A stretch of 64,000 bases of DNA from Calditrichota bacterium. GTDB lineage: Bacteria > Zhuqueibacterota > Zhuqueibacteria > Zhuqueibacterales > Geothermadaptataceae. The position numbers and the translations under genes are program-made. The stretch lies in the NCBI GenBank assembly GCA_008501765.1, contig QQUE01000008.1, positions 124,001-188,000 of the forward strand, read 5' to 3'. Under the pieces are notes generated by a model. The model was not told the origin of the DNA. It ran no database searches and worked only from the letters and a program-made list of their open reading frames with translations. This document shows positions 1 to 8,949 of this stretch, piece after piece. Every line of letters begins with the position of its first letter. Position 1 is the stretch's first letter.

Positions 1-36
1 ACCCGGTTGGATGATTTGTTTGATAAATTGTTTTAA
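1..36 (+). CDS. possible C-terminal tail of an upstream gene (partial)
   Basis: The first 36 bases read in frame 1 as eleven residues (TRLDDLFDKLF) followed by TAA. This amphipathic end is plausible as a protein C-terminus. There is too little sequence to name the gene, and chance open reading cannot be excluded. Confidence 0.3.
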   Translation, partial: TRLDDLFDKLF

Positions 37-77
37 AATAATACTAGCACGAAATTATTTCTTAAGGAACCACATTT

Positions 78-1220
78 TTGCTTTCGCAATTTAAATTTGA
101 ACTTAAAAATATAGATAAATCTTCCAAAGCCCGGCGTGGACTAATCACAACGGCGCACGGCACAATCCAGACGCCGGTTTTTATGCCTGTGGGTACACAG
201 GGTTCGGTAAAATCGCTAAGCCCAAACGAGCTGGTTGATACTGGCAGTCAGATAATTTTAGGCAATACCTATCACCTGTATTTGCGGCCGGGAACAGAAC
301 TTTTGCGGCAAGCAGGCGGGTTGCATAAGTTCGCAAATTGGCAAAAACCGATGCTCACTGACAGCGGTGGCTATCAGGTTTTCAGTCTTTCTGGTTTACG
401 AAAAATCCACGATGACGGCGTGCGTTTTCAGTCCCACATCGACGGCAGTTACCATGATTTTACGCCGGAAAATGTCATGGAAATGCAGCGGCTCATCGGT
501 GCTGATATCATCATGGCTTTTGATGAATGTCCGCCGCACGACGCTGATGAAAACTATGTGGCGCAATCCAATGATACCACCGTGAAATGGGCGCAGCGTT
601 GTAAAAAAGCATGGCAAGAAAATCCGCCTGAATATGGCTACGATCAAGCCTTGTTTGGCATCGTACAAGGTGGCACATTTGAGGGTTTACGCCGCCAAAG
701 TGCACAGCAATTGGTTGAACTGGATCTGCCGGGCTATTCCATCGGCGGTCTTTCGGTGGGCGAACCTGCTCCAGCGATGTACGCGATGACTGAAGTTGCC
801 ACCGAAATTCTACCCAAAGACAAACCGCGCTATCTGATGGGGGTTGGCAAACCGGAAAATCTGGTTGAAGCCGTAAATCTGGGGGTGGATATGTTTGATT
901 GTGTGATGCCGACACGAAACGGGCGCAAAGGACAGGCATTTGTCTGGCAGGGCACCTTAAATTTGAAAAATGCCAAATTCACAGATGACTTCACGCCGAT
1001 CGATGAACAATGCCGTTGTTATGCCTGTAAAAATTTTAGCCGGGCTTACATGCGGCATCTTTTGCGAGCAAATGAACTCTTTGTGATGCGCCTGATTAGT
1101 CTGCACAACTTGCAGTTTTATCACGATTTAATGGCAGCCATGCGTGAAGCTATCGAAAAGAACGAATTTTCACAATGGCGAAAGAGTTTTTATGGGAATA
1201 GGTGGAAAGTTAAAAGTTGA
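78..1220 (+). CDS. tgt: queuine tRNA-ribosyltransferase (tRNA-guanine transglycosylase)
   Basis: Exchanges guanine-34 in GUN-anticodon tRNAs for the preQ1 base, in queuosine synthesis. The 380-residue length is normal for bacterial Tgt. The general acid/base Asp95 lies in LTDSGGYQVFSL, and nucleophile Asp274 in DMFDCVMPTRNGR. The zinc ligands are Cys312, Cys314, Cys317 (CRCYAC) and His343. The start is TTG, preceded at 8 nt by AAGGAA (64-70); no ATG lies nearby in frame. The gene is separated from yajC by a terminator-like hairpin, so it is probably not cotranscribed with the yajC-def-fmt group. Confidence 0.97.
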   Translation: MLSQFKFELKNIDKSSKARRGLITTAHGTIQTPVFMPVGTQGSVKSLSPNELVDTGSQIILGNTYHLYLRPGTELLRQAGGLHKFANWQKPMLTDSGGYQVFSLSGLRKIHDDGVRFQSHIDGSYHDFTPENVMEMQRLIGADIIMAFDECPPHDADENYVAQSNDTTVKWAQRCKKAWQENPPEYGYDQALFGIVQGGTFEGLRRQSAQQLVELDLPGYSIGGLSVGEPAPAMYAMTEVATEILPKDKPRYLMGVGKPENLVEAVNLGVDMFDCVMPTRNGRKGQAFVWQGTLNLKNAKFTDDFTPIDEQCRCYACKNFSRAYMRHLLRANELFVMRLISLHNLQFYHDLMAAMREAIEKNEFSQWRKSFYGNRWKVKS

Positions 1221-1297
1221 AGATTGAAGGCCAACAGCCAACAGTTAACAGCTAAAAATTCAAGGTTGAGTCCACGATAGCAGCTTGTTAAGCAGTG

Positions 1298-1339
1298 AAG
1301 TTTGAGGTTTTTACTTTAAACCTTTAACTTCTTTTTTTT
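1298..1339 (+). terminator. probable intrinsic terminator after tgt
   Basis: An AT-rich hairpin has arms at 1298-1310 and 1318-1330 (11 Watson-Crick pairs, one G-T pair, one mismatch) and a 7-nt loop. It is followed at once by C and a run of eight T (1331-1339). The stem is weak in GC, but position and T-run fit termination of tgt. Confidence 0.6.
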
Positions 1340-1357
1340 AAAATTTATTTGTAAATT

Positions 1358-1381
1358 AACTGGTCTGATTATAGACCAATT
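1358..1381. repeat. inverted repeat upstream of yajC
   Basis: Two 9-nt arms (1358-1366 and 1373-1381) with core TGGTCT/AGACCA are separated by 6 nt, about 35 bases before the yajC start. There is no T-run, so it is not a terminator. Its place in the yajC promoter region makes an operator or 5' leader hairpin possible. This is inference only. Confidence 0.4.
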
Positions 1382-1416
1382 TCGTAGTTATTTAGTTATA
1401 TAAAATGGAGTAAATT

Positions 1417-1728
1417 GTGGAATTTGTCAGTAATTTTTTGTTTATGGGAACCCAAGCCGGGCAAGGTGGAAATACAATTGGCACATTTTTACCGATCGTG
1501 TTGATTTTTGGTGTGATGTATTTTTTTATGATTCGCCCGCAGATGAAAAAGCAGAAGGACCATCAAAATATGTTATCCAGCCTTGAAAAAGGCGATAAAA
1601 TTGTCACTTCCGGTGGAATTTTTGGTAAAATTGTCGGTGTTAAAGACAATGCCTTTACCGTTGAAATCGGGAAAGACAACAAGATTGATATATTAAAAAC
1701 AGCCGTGACACAAAAGTTGGAGAAGTAA
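1417..1728 (+). CDS. yajC: preprotein translocase subunit YajC
   Basis: Small inner-membrane partner of the SecDF complex that assists Sec-dependent export. The 103 residues fit the family. One transmembrane helix at about residues 22-43 ends in FMIRPQMKKQ, the family signature, followed by the cytoplasmic segment LEKGDKIVTSGGIFGKI. The GTG start has GGAG at 6 nt. The stop codon abuts the ATG of def (TAAATG), so the two are translationally coupled. secD and secF, frequent yajC neighbours elsewhere, are not here. Confidence 0.95.
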   Translation: MEFVSNFLFMGTQAGQGGNTIGTFLPIVLIFGVMYFFMIRPQMKKQKDHQNMLSSLEKGDKIVTSGGIFGKIVGVKDNAFTVEIGKDNKIDILKTAVTQKLEK

Positions 1729-2277
1729 ATGGCTCTTTTGCCAATCCGTAAATATGGCGACCCTGTTTTACGTGCGAAAGCAAAACCTGTGGAAGTGTTT
1801 GACGAAACGCTTGCGATTTTAGCTGAAGATATGATTGAAACCATGCGAGCTGCGGAAGGAATCGGCCTGGCGGCACCGCAAGTGGGAAAATCGATCTGCC
1901 TGATCGTTGTGGAAACCGGGCTCATCGAAGAGGGAGAAGATCCGTCTATTTTTGTGAATCCCGTGATTCTCGATCGTTATGGCGAAAAAATCTGCATGGA
2001 AGAGGGCTGCCTGAGCGTACCTGGAATAACCGAAGAAGTGACACGGGAGGAAAGCATAAAACTTCGTTATCAGGATTTATCGGGACAGGCTTTTGAAGGA
2101 GACTGCCATGGCACTTTGGCTCGGGTAATTATGCACGAAGTTGACCACTTGTTGGGCAACTTTTTCACCGATTACCTGGGATCGATGAAATTGCGTATGC
2201 TATCAAAAAAATTGGGTGCGTTGCAATTTGAAGCACAAAAAGATTTGATTGAATTTCGCAAAATGGGAGTCGCCTAA
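1729..2277 (+). CDS. def: peptide deformylase
   Basis: Removes the formyl group from N-terminal formyl-methionine of nascent proteins, using a bound metal ion. All three motifs are present: GIGLAAPQVG (44-53), EGCLS (92-96, metal ligand Cys94) and HEVDH (136-140, ligands His136 and His140, catalytic Glu137). The length of 182 is slightly above the E. coli enzyme. It abuts yajC upstream and fmt downstream with TAAATG junctions. The def-fmt pair encodes the enzymes that remove and add the same formyl group. Confidence 0.97.
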   Translation: MALLPIRKYGDPVLRAKAKPVEVFDETLAILAEDMIETMRAAEGIGLAAPQVGKSICLIVVETGLIEEGEDPSIFVNPVILDRYGEKICMEEGCLSVPGITEEVTREESIKLRYQDLSGQAFEGDCHGTLARVIMHEVDHLLGNFFTDYLGSMKLRMLSKKLGALQFEAQKDLIEFRKMGVA

Positions 2278-3216
2278 ATGGCGCGTATCGTTTTTATGGG
2301 GACGCCGGATTTTGCCGTGAGCAGCGCACAGGCGTTATTGGATGCTGGCAATGAAATTGTTGCTGTCGTCACAGTGCCCGACAAACAAGCCGGGCGCGGG
2401 CGAAAAATTCATGAATCTGCTGTAAAAATTTGGGCAAAGAACCAAAACATACCCATTTTTCAACCGCATGATTTAAAAGATGAGCAATTTTGTGCTGACC
2501 TCAAATCTTTTGAAGCGGACATTTTTGTCGTCGTTGCATTCCGGATTTTACCGCGCCAGATTTTTACTATTCCCCCCAAAGGAACAATCAATTTACATGG
2601 CTCACTTCTGCCGGCTTACCGGGGAGCGGCACCGATTAACTGGGCGATTATCAACGGGGAAACCGAGACCGGCGTCACCACGTTTTTAATCGATGGAAAA
2701 GTTGATACCGGGGAAACCCTGCTGAAAGAGAGCGTTACCATCGCCGATGACGAGACATTTGGTGAGCTTTACAACCGCTTAAAAACGATTGGAGCCGATT
2801 TATTAACCCGGACTGTCGCGAAATGGTTGAGCGGCGAGATTCAATCCTTTCGCCAAACAGGGGAGGCAACGAAAGCGCCTAAAATCACACCACAAGTTTG
2901 TGAAATTGAATGGTTTAAAAGTGCGGAAAATATCCGAAATCTGGTGCGAGGACTGGCTCCGGTACCGACAGCATTTACATTTTACAATAAAAAACGGCTG
3001 AAAATTTTTAGCTGTGAAGCCATTGCCATTCGTTCTGAGCACCCTCCCGGCGTTGTTGTTGAAGCAAATAAGAAAACTGGCATGCTTACAGTAGCCACCG
3101 GGGTGGGACTCCTTAAATTGAATGAAATTCAACTTGAGGGAAAAAAACGCATGTCCGTTGATGTCTTTTTGCAGGGTTTTCAAATCAAAGCAGGGGACAG
3201 GTTTGGCCTCGGATAA
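2278..3216 (+). CDS. fmt: methionyl-tRNA formyltransferase
   Basis: Formylates initiator Met-tRNA with 10-formyltetrahydrofolate. The catalytic triad is visible: Asn105 and His107 in INLHGSLLPAYRG, and Asp143 in IDGKVDTG. A C-terminal OB-like tRNA-binding domain covers about residues 205-312. The length (312) is normal. The ATG directly follows the def stop, and the 3' end overlaps the proposed TTG start of rsmB by 14 nt. Confidence 0.97.
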   Translation: MARIVFMGTPDFAVSSAQALLDAGNEIVAVVTVPDKQAGRGRKIHESAVKIWAKNQNIPIFQPHDLKDEQFCADLKSFEADIFVVVAFRILPRQIFTIPPKGTINLHGSLLPAYRGAAPINWAIINGETETGVTTFLIDGKVDTGETLLKESVTIADDETFGELYNRLKTIGADLLTRTVAKWLSGEIQSFRQTGEATKAPKITPQVCEIEWFKSAENIRNLVRGLAPVPTAFTFYNKKRLKIFSCEAIAIRSEHPPGVVVEANKKTGMLTVATGVGLLKLNEIQLEGKKRMSVDVFLQGFQIKAGDRFGLG

Positions 3217-4519
3217 AAAAAAGAGTGCCCGATTATTGGCTGTTGAACTCCTGGCAGCAAACGACGATGAGGGGACGTATATTAATCATTTGATAGAAAA
3301 ATCCTGGGCCTATAAGGAACTTTCAAATATTGACCGCGCTTTATGTCTCGAAATAATATACGGGGTATTGCGCAACAAACGGCATCTTGATACAATCGTT
3401 AAAAAATACGTTAAACGAGGCTATGACGCGTTTCCAAGTGAGCTGAAAAATATACTTCGTTCGGCCATTTACCAGCTTGCTTTTTTAGAAAAAATTCCAG
3501 ATTATGCCGTGCTTTCTGAAGCGGTTGACATCGCCAAAAAGCTGGTTTCTTTGCGCTACGCCAGCCTTGTCAACGGCGTTTTGCGAAACTACCAACGCAA
3601 TCCATATTCATTGGCAAAACCGGTATCGGGAAACATCAACAAATTGGCTGAATATTACAGCCATCCAGATTGGCTGGTTAAACGATTTGCCAAACAATTT
3701 GGTAAAGATGAAATCGAGGCTTTTTTAGCGGCAAACAATCAACCGCAACCTGTTTATTTCCTTCAGTTGAAGCCAATAAAAAGTCAAAAGAGTTTGCGTG
3801 ATTTTTTGCGGCCTGTTCCCGGTTTTTCAACCTATTTCAAATTGCAATCGCATGTTGGAATAACGCACATTCCCGGTTGGAAAGAAGGTGTCTTTTGCGT
3901 ACAGGATCCGGGTTCAGGCATGGCTGTAAATTTATTGGCGCCGCAGGTTGGCGAAAAAATCATCGATTTATGTGCCGCACCCGGTGGTAAAACTATGGCA
4001 ATCTCGGCGCTGGTTGGAAAAACCGGCCGTGTAATCGCTGTGGAATCTGTGCAAAAACGCGCCCAGCGACTCCGTGAAAATACCAGCAGCCCGGGATTCG
4101 AAAATGTTGAAATTGTGATTGAAGATGCAAGAAAGGTACAGCTAAAAGATGCAGACGCCGTACTTATCGACGCCCCCTGCAGTGGGCTTGGTGTGCTCGC
4201 GCGGCGTGCTGATTTACGCTGGCAGAGAACTCCTTATGATTTTATAGCACTGGTTAAATTGCAGCAGGAAATTATTTCCAAAGCAGTCACAATGATTAAA
4301 CCCGGCGGGCGCATTGTTTACTCCACCTGCACTCTCGACAAAGCAGAAAATGAGGAAATAGCAGCCTATTTTTTAAAAAAATTTCCAGATTTTGAAGTCG
4401 AACAGGCTGATAAATTTATCGAAAAAGAGTATGTCACAGAATCCGGTTTTGTGCGAACCTGGCCATTCAAACACGGAATTGACGGTAGCTTTTCAGTGCG
4501 GCTAACAAGAAAAAAATAA
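3203..4519 (+). CDS. rsmB: 16S rRNA (cytosine-967-C5)-methyltransferase RsmB
   Basis: SAM-dependent m5C methyltransferase of 16S rRNA. A NusB-like RNA-binding domain (about residues 8-130) is followed by the Rossmann domain with CAAPGGK (257-263), DAPCSGLG (Cys326) and STCTL (catalytic Cys376). The frame is open back to 3122, but TTG at 3203 is chosen: it has an AGGGG ribosome site at 6 nt, gives the usual length (438 residues), and overlaps fmt by only 14 nt. ATG 3161 is the alternative and would overlap fmt by 56 nt. Confidence 0.93.
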   Translation: MASDKKKSARLLAVELLAANDDEGTYINHLIEKSWAYKELSNIDRALCLEIIYGVLRNKRHLDTIVKKYVKRGYDAFPSELKNILRSAIYQLAFLEKIPDYAVLSEAVDIAKKLVSLRYASLVNGVLRNYQRNPYSLAKPVSGNINKLAEYYSHPDWLVKRFAKQFGKDEIEAFLAANNQPQPVYFLQLKPIKSQKSLRDFLRPVPGFSTYFKLQSHVGITHIPGWKEGVFCVQDPGSGMAVNLLAPQVGEKIIDLCAAPGGKTMAISALVGKTGRVIAVESVQKRAQRLRENTSSPGFENVEIVIEDARKVQLKDADAVLIDAPCSGLGVLARRADLRWQRTPYDFIALVKLQQEIISKAVTMIKPGGRIVYSTCTLDKAENEEIAAYFLKKFPDFEVEQADKFIEKEYVTESGFVRTWPFKHGIDGSFSVRLTRKK

Positions 4520-4620
4520 TGATTCGCCATTTATAAAAAGGCGCAGAATCAGCTGCAACCGAAAAGGCGAACACCTGGTTTAATAATGAACAACAATCAC
4601 TACAATCAATGGAATTCGAA

Positions 4621-5376
4621 ATGAGTTATTTAGGTGAAAAAATAAAAGCATTGTGGTATTTAAAGTTTATCCGAATTTCTGTGTATTTAATTTTCGCCAT
4701 GCTTGCCATCGGCGTGGTGATGGATTTGATCATTATGCCAATTTACACAAAACATGGTGAGACACTGCCTCTGCCAGACATCACCCGTGTTCGCTACGAA
4801 GATGCAAAATTAACTCTGCGCGCAGACGGATTTAATATCGTCAAAGCCGAAGAACGGTACGACTCGCGATTCCCCATGGGCTATGTTATCAAGCAAGTGC
4901 CAGCCCCGGGAACACTCGTTAAATCCGGGCGGCGGGTTAGTGTCATTCTCAGCAAGGGCGAAAGAAGATTTGAAATGCCTAAAATAGTTGGGGCTTCGGA
5001 TCGAGATAGCAAGCTTCTTCTTTCAAAGTTTGGTTTGCGAACCGGCAAAAAAGCATACGAATATTCCAGTTATTATCCAAAAGGCGTAGTAACGCACCAA
5101 TCGATAACTCCCGGGGTAGAAGTTCCGATGAACACGTTCATCGATTTGACCATCAGCCTTGGATCAATCCCAAGCGTTTTTCTTGTGCCCTCGGTCGAGG
5201 GCCGCACGTTGGACGACGCCCGCGACATAATTAAACAGGCAGGTCTGCAAATCGGCTCAATTCGCTATCAGCCGATGAACGCGCTCTTACCGGAAACGGT
5301 GATCAAACAATCATTGCAAAACGGGACGGAAGTGCCGAAGGACACACGAATAAATCTCGTTGTTTCAAGTCTCTGA
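4621..5376 (+). CDS. membrane-anchored protein with three PASTA domains
   Basis: One transmembrane helix (about 17-40) follows a short basic cytoplasmic tail. Three PASTA repeats then face the periplasm: about 48-113, 117-181 and 187-251, each ending in the typical VPxxTxINLxVS-like strand. PASTA domains bind peptidoglycan or muropeptides and are usual in Ser/Thr kinases and class B PBPs. Here no kinase or transpeptidase domain is attached. ATG 4621 has GGAA at 6 nt; an in-frame ATG at 4609 has no ribosome site. It follows rsmB by 101 nt. The role is unknown; a cell-wall sensor or scaffold is inference. Confidence 0.88.
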   Translation: MSYLGEKIKALWYLKFIRISVYLIFAMLAIGVVMDLIIMPIYTKHGETLPLPDITRVRYEDAKLTLRADGFNIVKAEERYDSRFPMGYVIKQVPAPGTLVKSGRRVSVILSKGERRFEMPKIVGASDRDSKLLLSKFGLRTGKKAYEYSSYYPKGVVTHQSITPGVEVPMNTFIDLTISLGSIPSVFLVPSVEGRTLDDARDIIKQAGLQIGSIRYQPMNALLPETVIKQSLQNGTEVPKDTRINLVVSSL

Positions 5377-5418
5377 ATACCGATGGGAAACTGACTGAAA
5401 TCAGGCAGGCTTTAGTGC

Positions 5419-5447
5419 TTGACAACAGGGCAATTAATCTTTATATT
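5419..5447 (+). promoter_or_regulatory. candidate sigma-70 promoter
   Basis: TTGACA (5419-5424) and TATATT (5442-5447) are separated by exactly 17 nt. The -35 is perfect and the -10 matches at five of six positions. It lies 57 nt before the unknown gene at 5504 and may drive that gene and the xerC-birA-coaX series. Confidence 0.6.
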
Positions 5448-5503
5448 TCACATTCAAAAATAGCAGCTATCCGGTTTTTAATATATTTATTTCGAGGGCA
5501 TCG

Positions 5504-5977
5504 ATGAAGTTTACAAAGGCAGACATTGAAAATATCGCAGAAGCGCTGAATGCGACTTACAAAGATATGGGCAATAATTTTCGTCTGACTATTGAAGGCG
5601 AAGAAAAAGGCCGCCGCATCAGCCTTGAAATATACCCTGATAGTAAAATAGGAAAAAGTCAAGGCAGTCTGCTCATCGTTTATACGCCGAGCGCCTTCCT
5701 GCAACTGCAATTTTGTACGGGTTATGTTATCAGTAAAATGCTTGGTGAAGTCACATTTGTTGCGCAACACAAAGGCCGGATAAGTGGCCTTATTGTTGAA
5801 GCCGGCGCCGGCTGCTCGCTCTATTCAAATGTTGATGAATCCGTTCTCTCCGGTGATTTTACCCGCCTCGGACCGGAAGTAATGATGTCCAGCATTGCAC
5901 TTTCCCTCTCGGAACATTTGCTAAGCGAAGGCGAAGAACGCCTGGATGCGGATGCACTTACCGAGGGAGATGATTAA
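5504..5977 (+). CDS. conserved-looking protein of unknown function (157 aa)
   Basis: I do not recognise a family. The protein is soluble, mixed alpha/beta, with no signal peptide or membrane segment. A KFTKADIENIAEALN helix begins it, and an acidic tail (SEGEERLDADALTEGDD) ends it. The middle has alternating hydrophobic strands (SLLIVYTPSAFLQLQF, GRISGLIVEAGAGCSLY). The ATG has GAGGG at 6 nt and the gene sits 57 nt behind a good sigma-70-like promoter. It ends 21 nt before xerC. Ribosome site, promoter and clean spacing support a real gene. Confidence 0.8.
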   Translation: MKFTKADIENIAEALNATYKDMGNNFRLTIEGEEKGRRISLEIYPDSKIGKSQGSLLIVYTPSAFLQLQFCTGYVISKMLGEVTFVAQHKGRISGLIVEAGAGCSLYSNVDESVLSGDFTRLGPEVMMSSIALSLSEHLLSEGEERLDADALTEGDD

Positions 5978-5998
5978 CCAGCCTGATTAAATAATTCT

Positions 5999-6931
5999 AT
6001 GGATGTCCCGCAATCGCAGAATTTTCTTTCCGAGCTCATTTCCGAGTTTCTCTCCTTCCTCGCGGCTGAAAGAAATTTAGCCGAAAATACGATTTTAGCT
6101 TACGGCCGCGACCTCGCGCATTATCAAACATGGCTGAGCGGAAACGACATCGACGCCCTAAAAAAAATCCAACCAAAATACATTCGCCAATTTTTGGCAG
6201 CCTTGGAAAAACTTGAACTCACAGAGGCCAGCATCGCCCGAAAATGTACAGCAATCCGCATGTTTCATCGCTATTTATTTGCGGAAAATTACTGTGCTAC
6301 CGATCCCGCCGATTTGATTGCATACAAACGCAAAAAAAGTACATTGCCCGACGTCCTCGAAATTCATGAAATTGAGGCCATTTTCAGTTGTGTTGAAACA
6401 GATTCGCCGCTGGGTTTACGGGATATGGCGTTGCTTGAATTTCTTTACGGCACCGGTTGCAGAATTTCAGAAGCGCTCGATTTTGTGCGTGGTGATTATT
6501 ATGAAAGCGAGAGTTTTGTGCAGCTCACTGGCAAGGGGCGCAAAACGCGGCTTGTGCCTGTCGGAGAAGTCGCCGAGCAGGCAATGCAAAACTATTTGGG
6601 ATTTGGCCGGCCGGTTTTAGCTAATCCATTTCTTTCGCAGGATATATTTTTTCTCAACAACCGCGGTAAGAAATTATCCCGCATGGGTGCATGGAAAATA
6701 ATTCGCAAATATCTTGATGCAGCAAAGATAGAGAAACATGCTTCCCCCCACACTTTTCGGCATTCTTTTGCGACGCACCTGCTTGAAGGTGGGGCCGATT
6801 TGCGTGCCGTACAGGAAATGCTCGGGCATGCAAGTATTTCGACAACGCAGCTTTACACCCATATTGACCGCAGCTATTTGCACACGGTTATCCGAGATTT
6901 TCATCCATTGGAACAGCAGAAAAATATATGA
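5999..6931 (+). CDS. xerC: tyrosine recombinase XerC/XerD
   Basis: Site-specific recombinase that resolves chromosome dimers at dif. An N-terminal SAM-like core-binding domain (about 8-95) is followed by the catalytic domain with the full set of residues: Arg155 (GTGCRISEAL), Lys179 (LTGKGRKTR), His251 and Arg254 (HTFRHSFATHLL), His277 (LGHASI) and nucleophile Tyr286. The length of 310 is standard. XerC and XerD cannot be told apart without comparison, so the symbol is provisional. The start lacks a clear ribosome site. The stop overlaps birA by 4 nt. Confidence 0.92.
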   Translation: MDVPQSQNFLSELISEFLSFLAAERNLAENTILAYGRDLAHYQTWLSGNDIDALKKIQPKYIRQFLAALEKLELTEASIARKCTAIRMFHRYLFAENYCATDPADLIAYKRKKSTLPDVLEIHEIEAIFSCVETDSPLGLRDMALLEFLYGTGCRISEALDFVRGDYYESESFVQLTGKGRKTRLVPVGEVAEQAMQNYLGFGRPVLANPFLSQDIFFLNNRGKKLSRMGAWKIIRKYLDAAKIEKHASPHTFRHSFATHLLEGGADLRAVQEMLGHASISTTQLYTHIDRSYLHTVIRDFHPLEQQKNI

Positions 6932-7764
6932 ACAAAGCCAATGAAAACCATCACGTGTCACTACCAGCTTTTGATGCACAGGCTATTTCTGATGCGATAA
7001 CAAATTTGGCCTTTTTCAACGAATGTCATGTGTTTATGTCGGTGGGATCAACCAATGATACGCTCAAAAGAATGGCTGCCAGCGGCGCACCCAATGGCAC
7101 GGTGCTCATTGCAGATTCCCAGACAAAAGGCCGGGGGCGATTCGGCCGCCAGTGGGTATCACCGCCGGGAAAAGGGCTCTGGTTCTCCATACTCATAAAA
7201 CCTGGTGAAATCTCGACCAATCGTTGGCATCTTTTACCAATGGTTTTGGGCGAAATCATCGTATTAAATCTCAACAAATTAACGCCGGTGCAATTTCATG
7301 TAAAATGGCCGAATGATATTTTGTTCAACAAACAAAAAGTCTGTGGTATCCTGTGTGAATCGGTCTCCTCGCGCCACGCATTTGACTATATTGTTGCCGG
7401 TATTGGCATCAATGTAAACAATAACCGTCCGGAATTTCCCCCGGCATTGCAAGGTACGGCTACCTCGGTAAAATTGGCCATCGGGCATGAAATGCAGCGA
7501 ACAGATTTGTTGTTGGATTTAATGCGAGATATCGGTGAAAAACTACACCAAATTTTTGTAAATCAACAGGTTTTATCCGTGAATTACTGGCGTGACCACT
7601 GTCTTGATTTTAATAAAAATGTACAAATTCGTGCTGGAAAAAAAATACACACTGGCAAATTTATTGATATCAGCGATGACGGAGGACTTGTGTTGGAAAC
7701 TGAGAATCAGCAAAGAATGATTATTCCCTATGGCGAGGCAACGTTAATGAAGGAGAAAAGATGA
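6928..7764 (+). CDS. birA: biotin--[acetyl-CoA-carboxylase] ligase, monofunctional
   Basis: Attaches biotin to the biotin carboxyl carrier domain of carboxylases via biotinyl-AMP. Motifs: STND (41-44), GRGRFGRQW (68-76, adenylate-binding loop), KWPND (126-130) and CGILCE (139-144), then the C-terminal SH3-like domain. The N-terminus has no winged-helix DNA-binding domain, so this is the enzyme-only form and not a biotin-operon repressor. The ATG overlaps the xerC stop, and its own end overlaps coaX by 4 nt. Confidence 0.95.
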   Translation: MNKANENHHVSLPAFDAQAISDAITNLAFFNECHVFMSVGSTNDTLKRMAASGAPNGTVLIADSQTKGRGRFGRQWVSPPGKGLWFSILIKPGEISTNRWHLLPMVLGEIIVLNLNKLTPVQFHVKWPNDILFNKQKVCGILCESVSSRHAFDYIVAGIGINVNNNRPEFPPALQGTATSVKLAIGHEMQRTDLLLDLMRDIGEKLHQIFVNQQVLSVNYWRDHCLDFNKNVQIRAGKKIHTGKFIDISDDGGLVLETENQQRMIIPYGEATLMKEKR

Positions 7765-8525
7765 TACTTGTTATCGATGTGGGCAATACAAATATAACGC
7801 TGGGATTGTTTAAAGACGGAGAACTTACCCAAAGTTGGCGGCTCTCAAGCAGGGTTGCCCGCACCGAAGATGAAATCTGGGTTTTTATGAATATGCTTGT
7901 GCGTGGCGCCCATATTGAATTGGGCGATGTTGTTGGAATTGCTTTGGGTTCAGTCGTTCCCAGCGTGACGACTTCATTGCTGCGATTGATAAACAAGCAC
8001 TTAAAGGCACGGCTTGTTGAAGTGAGCTCGGATTTGAACTTGGGAATCACAATCAAGAATGTTGATCCACACACCGTTGGCGCCGATAGAATCTGCAATG
8101 CGGTAGCTGGGTTCGACAGGTATGGTGGCCCTTTGGCAATTGTGGATTTTGGCACTGCAACAACTTTTGATATTATCTCCAAAAAAGGGGAGTATTTAGG
8201 CGGCATAATCGCCCCGGGGCTGGAAAGTACTGCTTTAAGTTTACACCATCTCGCAGCAAAATTACCCATGGTTGATCTCAAATTTCCCGACGGCGTAATT
8301 GGCCGTTCAACAGAAAAAAGCATGCAATCCGGTCTGATGTACGGCGGTGCAGATATGGTTGAAGGCCTGCTGCGGCGTCTGCGCAAAGAAATGGGTAAAA
8401 AGATGCGGGTCATTGCGACAGGCGGTTTGGCGCCGGCATTGTTGCCGGAATTGCCCTCAGTTGAACAGATTGAACCCACCCTGACGCTCGTAGGACTTTA
8501 TAAAATTTTCCAAAAAAATCAGTAA
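7761..8525 (+). CDS. coaX: type III pantothenate kinase
   Basis: First step of coenzyme A synthesis: phosphorylation of pantothenate. It belongs to the ASKHA fold family. Signatures are DVGNTN (6-11, phosphate loop), GADR (107-110, pantothenate binding) and DFGTATT (129-135). The length of 254 is typical. It overlaps birA (ATGA); the birA-coaX pair is common in bacteria. No terminator is evident in the following 120 nt. Confidence 0.97.
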   Translation: MILVIDVGNTNITLGLFKDGELTQSWRLSSRVARTEDEIWVFMNMLVRGAHIELGDVVGIALGSVVPSVTTSLLRLINKHLKARLVEVSSDLNLGITIKNVDPHTVGADRICNAVAGFDRYGGPLAIVDFGTATTFDIISKKGEYLGGIIAPGLESTALSLHHLAAKLPMVDLKFPDGVIGRSTEKSMQSGLMYGGADMVEGLLRRLRKEMGKKMRVIATGGLAPALLPELPSVEQIEPTLTLVGLYKIFQKNQ

Positions 8526-8648
8526 TCTGGGATTGACAGCGAATACGAACAACAGATTTACTGCCGGGTAAAATCAGATTGCCTCAAATTTGATTTGTTG
8601 CTGAAATTTTCATTCGATGAATCTACATTTTGTGTCATCCCGTGCTGC

Positions 8649-8915
8649 TCAGATAAGGTAAAAGAAGATAATCACAGCGGTTGCTCCCAAAACGGCGGTC
8701 ACCCAATACCAGGTAGTGCATATTTTTGAATCCTTGTAGCGCCCTAAAAGAGTCTCGAAAGTCAGCGCGATGAAAGGGGGCAGGGCTATAATGAGGTTGT
8801 GCATCGGCTCTGCCAGCAGGCGCTTGGAAACAAACGCTAATGCGATTATACTTATGCCCGTGGCCAGGGCAATCTGGATATGTGGGGATCTGAAGAATTC
8901 TCTTAGTTTCGACAA
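8649..8915 (-). CDS. small three-helix membrane protein, unknown function
   Basis: The only well-supported minus-strand gene. The 88 residues hold three hydrophobic segments, at about 13-33, 38-56 and 68-88, the last ending at the C-terminus, with a short basic N-terminus. The TTG start has AGGTGG on the minus strand 8 nt upstream, a good ribosome site, which is why I accept it. No family is recognised. It runs convergent to coaX and is divergent from the flagellar block. Confidence 0.7.
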   Translation of the reverse strand: MSKLREFFRSPHIQIALATGISIIALAFVSKRLLAEPMHNLIIALPPFIALTFETLLGRYKDSKICTTWYWVTAVLGATAVIIFFYLI

Positions 8916-8949
8916 TTAATTTACCACCTAAATCTTTTGTTGTTGGCAA

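Noticed and set aside
1220-1297. tandem-like AACAGCCAACAGTTAACAGC tract after tgt
   Set aside because: Short imperfect repetition of CAACAG/TTAACAG units; too degenerate to define as a repeat element.
7721-8479. 252-residue minus-strand open frame
   Set aside because: It lies opposite coaX, which has all its motifs. Its composition (Ser, Arg, Pro-rich) is typical of a shadow frame.
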